10,113 nucleotides of DNA from an uncultured Clostridia bacterium (GTDB taxonomy: Bacteria > Bacillota > Clostridia > Oscillospirales > Acutalibacteraceae). Positions 7,532-10,113 of this stretch are shown here, piece by piece (position 1 is the first letter of the stretch; the number at the start of each line of letters is the position of its first letter). Where the stretch lies: the NCBI GenBank assembly GCA_944382025.1, contig CALWMQ010000122.1, positions 1-10,113 on the forward strand, read 5' to 3'. The position numbers were made by a program, and so were the translations under genes. The notes beneath the pieces are model-generated. The model was not told the origin of the DNA. It worked only from the letters and a program-made list of their open reading frames with translations, and searched no databases.

Positions 7532-7757
7532 CTTGCTGCCCGTAAACGGATCTATGTACTATTTACTCCTTTGTGTAATCCTCTTCCAGTTAGTTCTTTA
7601 ATTGCGCGTTCATTTCCACCTTCTTCTCTTCGCATAGCATTCGCAGGATTGGCCGCCCAACATCTACCTTCAGCTTCCCATATATCCCTTTTGGAGCGAA
7701 TAGCATATCATATTCGCATCTCCACTTTATATGCGCTGATTCTTTTATCTCTCCCAT
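7532..7757 (-). pseudogene. tnpA: IS200-type transposase tnpA, internally deleted and frameshifted
   Basis: A minus-strand ATG at 7757 with AGGAG 8 to 9 bases upstream opens a 55-codon frame ending at 7590. It begins MGEIKESAHIKWRCEYDMLF and continues with APKG, IYGKLKVDVG and ILRMLCEEKKVEM. This matches the start of Y1 HUH transposases of the type MGDIK-HSKW-CQYHIVFAPKYRR...IYG. Past the stop the same frame gives LEEDYTKE (7566-7589) and then another stop. A shifted frame gives YIDPFTGSK (7532-7558). Both are typical of the C-terminal end of this transposase. The middle with the HUH metal site (DHIHMLV) and the catalytic tyrosine is absent, so the gene is dead and unable to act by itself. 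The family call comes from remembered sequences and is strong because several separate pieces fall in the expected order. Confidence 0.85.
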
Positions 7758-7849
7758 GCAAAAAACTCCTGATGTTCTTTAGTAATGCGGCCGTCAAACC
7801 ATTTACTCTTTTACATCAGGCGGTTTTTCTTCTGCTAAAGCGTTTTTAC

Positions 7850-7868
7850 CCCCCGGTACAGCCGGGGG
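7850..7868. repeat. Left-end hairpin of the IS200-like relic
   Basis: CCCCCGG / CCGGGGG with a 5-base loop, 93 bases upstream of the tnpA relic on the minus strand. A GC palindrome at this place is usual for the left end of IS200/IS605 elements. On the plus strand TTCTTT follows, so weak termination is possible. Confidence 0.65.
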
Positions 7869-7890
7869 TTCTTTCGCGCTTAAACGTTAA

Positions 7891-7926
7891 GGAAAGGGAC
7901 GCTACCTAATCGCAGCGCCCCTTTCC
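7891..7926 (-). terminator. Long GC hairpin between convergent operons, probable terminator
   Basis: GGAAAGGG (7891-7898) pairs perfectly with CCCTTTCC (7919-7926). After a one-base mismatch, CGCT (7900-7903) pairs with AGCG (7914-7917). It lies about 155 bases after the dusB stop. The T-run is poor in both directions (TTAACGTTT on the minus strand), so it may be bidirectional or need help. Confidence 0.5.
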
Positions 7927-8080
7927 TATCACAACAATTTTACCACACCAGGTTTTTGCCCGCCTCTCTCAAAAGTCAACACCAGGGACCGCCCGCGGGA
8001 CGGAAAATAGTAAGAAGGGGTTGCACCGCGGTCTTGGAAACCGCAAAAACGGGGTCGGGGGGCAGCGCTCTCGTCGATTC
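7927..8080. other. Gene-free stretch after dusB with T-box-like motif and hairpin
   Basis: No protein-coding gene. On the plus strand GGGGTTGCACCGCG (8017-8030) matches 12 of 14 bases of the T-box core AGGGUGGNACCGCG. It runs into a perfect 5-bp hairpin GCGGT/ACCGC with loop CTTGGAA (8028-8044). No stem I, specifier loop, terminator or downstream plus-strand gene is visible, so this is probably chance or a relic. Confidence 0.3.
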
Positions 8081-9094
8081 CTATGTCCGCTTATGCTGGA
8101 AGGATGAGTTTATCTCCTCTTCTCCGGCCTGTTGATTCTCCGCCGCTACCCGAGAGCACAAGGCATACAGATCCTGAAGGGTTTCAATCTGGCCAGCCTC
8201 TCCCCGAAACCTGGCCGCTCCCCGTAGCCCCCGCATATACCAGGCTGCATGTTTGCGTGCTTCCCGCAGGGCTATTTTCTCCCCCTTGAGGGATACTGCC
8301 CATTGTATCTGACGGCACAGTACCTCCAGCCTCTTGGCCACCGGAGGTTCCGGAAGCAGGGTGCCATGGACGAGATAGGCCTCGATCCTGGCAAACAGCC
8401 AGGGAGCGCCTAAGGCGCCTCGGCCTACCATAATCAAATCGCATCCGGTCTGTTCATATAAGGCGGCAGCCTCCTGGGGAGTCGTTACATCTCCATTGCC
8501 GATTACCGGAATCCTAACCGCTTGTTTGACCTGACGGATAATGTCCCAGTCCACCGGCGGGGCATACATCTGATCCCGGGTACGGCCATGTACCGTCACC
8601 GCGGCCGCTCCTCCGGCCTCACACGCCTGTGCCACTTCAACCGCATTCACGCTGTCCCGTGAAAAGCCCTTGCGAATCTTTGCGGTGACCGGAACCGGGA
8701 CAGCCTGTGACACCGCCTCCACAATCCGCCGGCATAGCTCCGGATCCCGCATCAAAGCGCTTCCGCAGTGGTTCCCGGCAATCTTTGGCGCCGGGCATCC
8801 CATATTAATATCAATTATATCCGGCTTTACCTCCATGGCCAGGCTGGCCGCCCGGGCCATGGTTGCCGGGTCATCCCCAAACAGCTGGATCCCCGCCGGA
8901 CGGGCGTCCTTATCCAACTGAAGCAGTTCCTTGCTTTTTTTATCCCCAAAGGCCAATCCCTTGCAGCTCACCATTTCCCCCACCACATAGGCGGCGCCAT
9001 AATCCGCGCAGATCCGACGGAAAGCCTGATCCGCCACTCCCGCCATAGGGGCCAGGGCCGCTTTACCCTGGATTTCCACTGTTCCAATCCGCAT
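8081..9094 (-). CDS. dusB: tRNA-dihydrouridine synthase, DusB type
   Basis: 337 residues, the usual DusB length. It is an FMN-dependent TIM-barrel enzyme that reduces uridine to dihydrouridine in the D-loop region of tRNAs using NADPH, in the cytoplasm. Visible motifs are the N-terminal flavin strand APMAGVADQAFRRI (15-28), the catalytic cysteine C100 in DINMGCPAPKIAG (95-107), K139 in TAKIRKG, VHGRTRDQMY (168-177), GNGDV (199-203) and the phosphate-binding MVGRGALGAPWLF (222-234). A helical C-terminal domain carries HAAWYMRGLRGAARFR (282-297). The ATG at 9094 lies only 5 bases after the HTH stop. Its GGAG sits inside the end of the HTH gene, so the two are translationally close. The last about 20 residues are charged and poorly conserved. 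The transcription unit probably ends at the 7891-7926 hairpin. Confidence 0.95.
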   Translation of the reverse strand: MRIGTVEIQGKAALAPMAGVADQAFRRICADYGAAYVVGEMVSCKGLAFGDKKSKELLQLDKDARPAGIQLFGDDPATMARAASLAMEVKPDIIDINMGCPAPKIAGNHCGSALMRDPELCRRIVEAVSQAVPVPVTAKIRKGFSRDSVNAVEVAQACEAGGAAAVTVHGRTRDQMYAPPVDWDIIRQVKQAVRIPVIGNGDVTTPQEAAALYEQTGCDLIMVGRGALGAPWLFARIEAYLVHGTLLPEPPVAKRLEVLCRQIQWAVSLKGEKIALREARKHAAWYMRGLRGAARFRGEAGQIETLQDLYALCSRVAAENQQAGEEEINSSFQHKRT

Positions 9095-9099
9095 GCTGT

Positions 9100-9312
9100 T
9101 TAGTCTCCGTCATCGGTAAATTCCAAAATATCTCCTGGCTGGCAGTCCAGCACCTTGCAGATGGCATCCAAGGTGGAAAAACGAATGGCTTTGGCCTTGT
9201 TGTTCTTCAGGATGGACAGATTTGCCAGGGTAATGCCCACCTTGTCTGACAGCTCAGTCAAGCCCATTTTCCGTTTAGCCATCATTACGTCCAGATTTAC
9301 CAGGATCGCCAT
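9100..9312 (-). CDS. YozG-type Xre-family HTH regulator
   Basis: 70 residues, almost entirely one Cro/C1-type helix-turn-helix domain. The start is NLDVMMAKRKMGLTELSDKV, the recognition region lies at about 25-40 (GITLANLSILKNNKAK), and FSTLDAICKVLDCQPGDILE (45-64) is the typical closing helix and loop. This is the single-domain class like B. subtilis YozG. The ATG at 9312 has a strong AAAGGGG/GGTGG ribosome binding site 6 bases away. Such regulators are often encoded next to a DUF2975 membrane protein, as here, 38 bases upstream. It probably binds DNA as a dimer. By analogy with similar pairs it may control its own operon, but no operator is proven. An HTH gene of another Xre type (yazB) also precedes dusB in B. 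subtilis. Confidence 0.9.
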   Translation of the reverse strand: MAILVNLDVMMAKRKMGLTELSDKVGITLANLSILKNNKAKAIRFSTLDAICKVLDCQPGDILEFTDDGD

Positions 9313-9350
9313 ATCTGTCCACCCCTTTCCTATAAAATCAAGTTCTGTAT

Positions 9351-9812
9351 TTAAATTGTCTTATCGTTCTCTTCCTTAAACCGGGTAGCCTGCCGGAATA
9401 GCTCGGCAAATACAAACAGGATTAAACCAATTAACGTAAAAGCCACGCATACCAGAGCAATAAAAAAGCGAGTAGCCCAAAAAATAGCGGTAAAATAAAA
9501 AACGGCCAGTACAAGGCACCATAAACCTACCAAACGCAAGCGACGTACCGTATCCCGTGTAAAGGCACGGTTCCGGTTGACGTTGTGCATAATCCCCCGG
9601 GCCTGCCAGAGAATGAGTTCAGCAATAACTCCAGAGAACAGCAAAACTATCATGTATTTTTCATACCAATGTCCCTCTTCACCCGGCTTGGCCATAGTGA
9701 CCCAGGTCACAGACCAGGGGAATGACATCATCAGTACCAAAGCCAGACCCATCATACAGCAGATGGCAACCTCAATGACGCCGCTGAGTCCCCCTTTTCC
9801 CAAGGTCTTCAT
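9351..9812 (-). CDS. DUF2975 family membrane protein
   Basis: 153 residues with four membrane helices at about 12-34, 52-70, 92-112 and 116-138. Between helices 2 and 3 is a positively charged cytoplasmic loop with NRAFTRDTVRRLRLVG (81-96), the usual NPF-x-NVKRLR-like signature. The C-terminus ends AELFRQATRFKEENDKTI (136-153), the hallmark ending of DUF2975. The ATG at 9812 has AAAGG about 10 bases upstream, a weaker site than those of its neighbours. B. subtilis YoaS, next to yozG, belongs to the same family. The biochemical role is unknown. A plausible guess is that it senses a membrane state or holds the HTH protein, but the sequence does not show this. It heads a three-gene operon with the HTH gene and dusB. 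Confidence 0.88.
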   Translation of the reverse strand: MKTLGKGGLSGVIEVAICCMMGLALVLMMSFPWSVTWVTMAKPGEEGHWYEKYMIVLLFSGVIAELILWQARGIMHNVNRNRAFTRDTVRRLRLVGLWCLVLAVFYFTAIFWATRFFIALVCVAFTLIGLILFVFAELFRQATRFKEENDKTI

Positions 9813-9908
9813 ATGCGTCCCGCCTTTCTTCCCACATTAGGCATTCCATGATCATAAAACCATTTTGAATAGCTCTGACCTTTAACATATATATAGTATT
9901 ACTGGGTT

Positions 9909-9937
9909 ATTATACCCCAAAGAATTTTTCTGGTCAA
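9909..9937 (-). promoter_or_regulatory. Sigma-A promoter of the DUF2975-HTH-dusB operon
   Basis: On the minus strand TTGACC (9932-9937) and a perfect TATAAT (9909-9914) are 17 bases apart. The start would be near 9902, giving a leader of about 90 bases. An AT-repeat (ATATATATAGTATT, 9887-9900) lies just downstream and could hold an operator for the HTH protein; that is a guess. Confidence 0.8.
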
Positions 9938-10031
9938 CCAAAACCGCCTTTTGTGGGGCCATCCGGTAAAATCGCACTGGTTATCGGGTTCTGCTTTCAG
10001 AAAAGAGTGCTTTTAGCTATTGGGGTTGATG

Positions 10032-10060
10032 TTGACAAATTTCCAGGAATATGATATCAT
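10032..10060 (+). promoter_or_regulatory. Extended -10 sigma-A promoter for a gene beyond the right edge
   Basis: TTGACA (perfect, 10032-10037), 17-base spacer and TATCAT (10055-10060) preceded by TGA, an extended -10. The last 10 bases form the palindrome ATGATATCAT (10051-10060), which could be an operator half-site pair. No start codon with a good ribosome binding site is seen before the window ends. The rest of 9938-10113 shows no gene. Confidence 0.75.
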
Positions 10061-10113
10061 GACCATTGTTGTCAGCGCCATTCTATTGGGAGCAAATAGT
10101 TCACACATATTGC

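Larger units (their letters stand above)
7480..7890 (-). mobile_element. Decayed IS200/IS605-type insertion element (ends approximate)
   Basis: About 0.4 kb on the minus strand containing a short tnpA relic (7532-7757) between two subterminal hairpins. The left-end hairpin lies at 7850-7868 and the right-end hairpin at 7499-7516. This arrangement, imperfect palindromes inside both ends with no terminal inverted repeats and no target duplication, is characteristic of IS200/IS605 elements that move as single strands by a Y1 HUH transposase. Intact elements of this class are about 0.7 kb, so roughly 0.3 kb is missing from the middle. No tnpB is present. Exact ends cannot be set because this family leaves no duplication. 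Confidence 0.75.

Noticed and set aside
7418..7909. A 163-codon plus-strand open frame in the convergent region
   Set aside because: It is the antisense of the IS200-type relic: it runs through both end hairpins and the tnpA remnant, has no ribosome binding site, and its residues resemble no family.
8028..8044. Anticodon-arm-like hairpin GCGGT-CTTGGAA-ACCGC (plus strand TGG, minus strand CCA)
   Set aside because: No acceptor stem, D arm or T arm can be built around it on either strand, and position 37 does not fit a proline tRNA.
1..10113. CRISPR array, prophage or toxin-antitoxin system
   Set aside because: No regularly spaced direct repeats, phage structural genes or toxin-like partners were seen; the HTH gene is paired with a DUF2975 membrane protein, not a toxin.

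Overview
The window looks like chromosomal DNA of a fairly GC-rich gut-type Firmicute, most likely Clostridia of the Oscillospirales/Oscillospiraceae kind. The evidence is an inference from gene content (YfhO-family glycosyltransferase-like protein, YdjI/YdjG-like envelope proteins, YdiF-like ABC-F, DusB, YozG-type HTH plus DUF2975), strong AGGAG-type ribosome binding sites, and GTG/TTG starts beside ATG.

Layout. (1) 1-1911, minus strand: the N-terminal 637 codons of a YfhO-family polytopic membrane protein that runs off the left edge. (2) 1912-2149: a divergent promoter region with one good sigma-A promoter on each strand. (3) 2150-7372, plus strand: four genes that probably form one operon. 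They are an SPFH-domain protein with three C-terminal zinc ribbons (YdjI-like), a two-zinc-ribbon protein with a C-terminal membrane anchor (YdjG-like), a YdiF-like ABC-F ATPase, and a seven-helix DUF4203/TMEM198-like membrane protein. A 380-base hairpin-rich spacer separates the first two. (4) 7373-8080: no intact gene. It holds a decayed, internally deleted IS200/IS605-type element on the minus strand, with both end hairpins and a recognisable tnpA pseudogene, then a long GC hairpin that probably terminates transcription between the convergent operons. (5) 9812-8081, minus strand: a tight three-gene operon of a DUF2975 membrane protein, a 70-residue YozG-type HTH regulator and a DusB-type tRNA-dihydrouridine synthase, with a near-consensus promoter at 9909-9937. 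(6) 10032-10060: a strong plus-strand promoter for a gene beyond the right edge.

How they may work together. In Bacillus subtilis the SPFH protein YdjI and the membrane protein YdjG are encoded with PspA and help link it to the membrane. The first two plus-strand genes look like that pair, without pspA in this window, and coupled instead to a ribosome-associated ABC-F ATPase and a multi-pass membrane protein of unknown role. In the minus operon, the DUF2975/HTH pair is a common small regulator-membrane protein module; its link to dusB is positional only. The most useful observations are the PspA-less SPFH/zinc-ribbon operon, its structured internal spacer, and the IS200-type remnant hidden in the convergent intergenic region.
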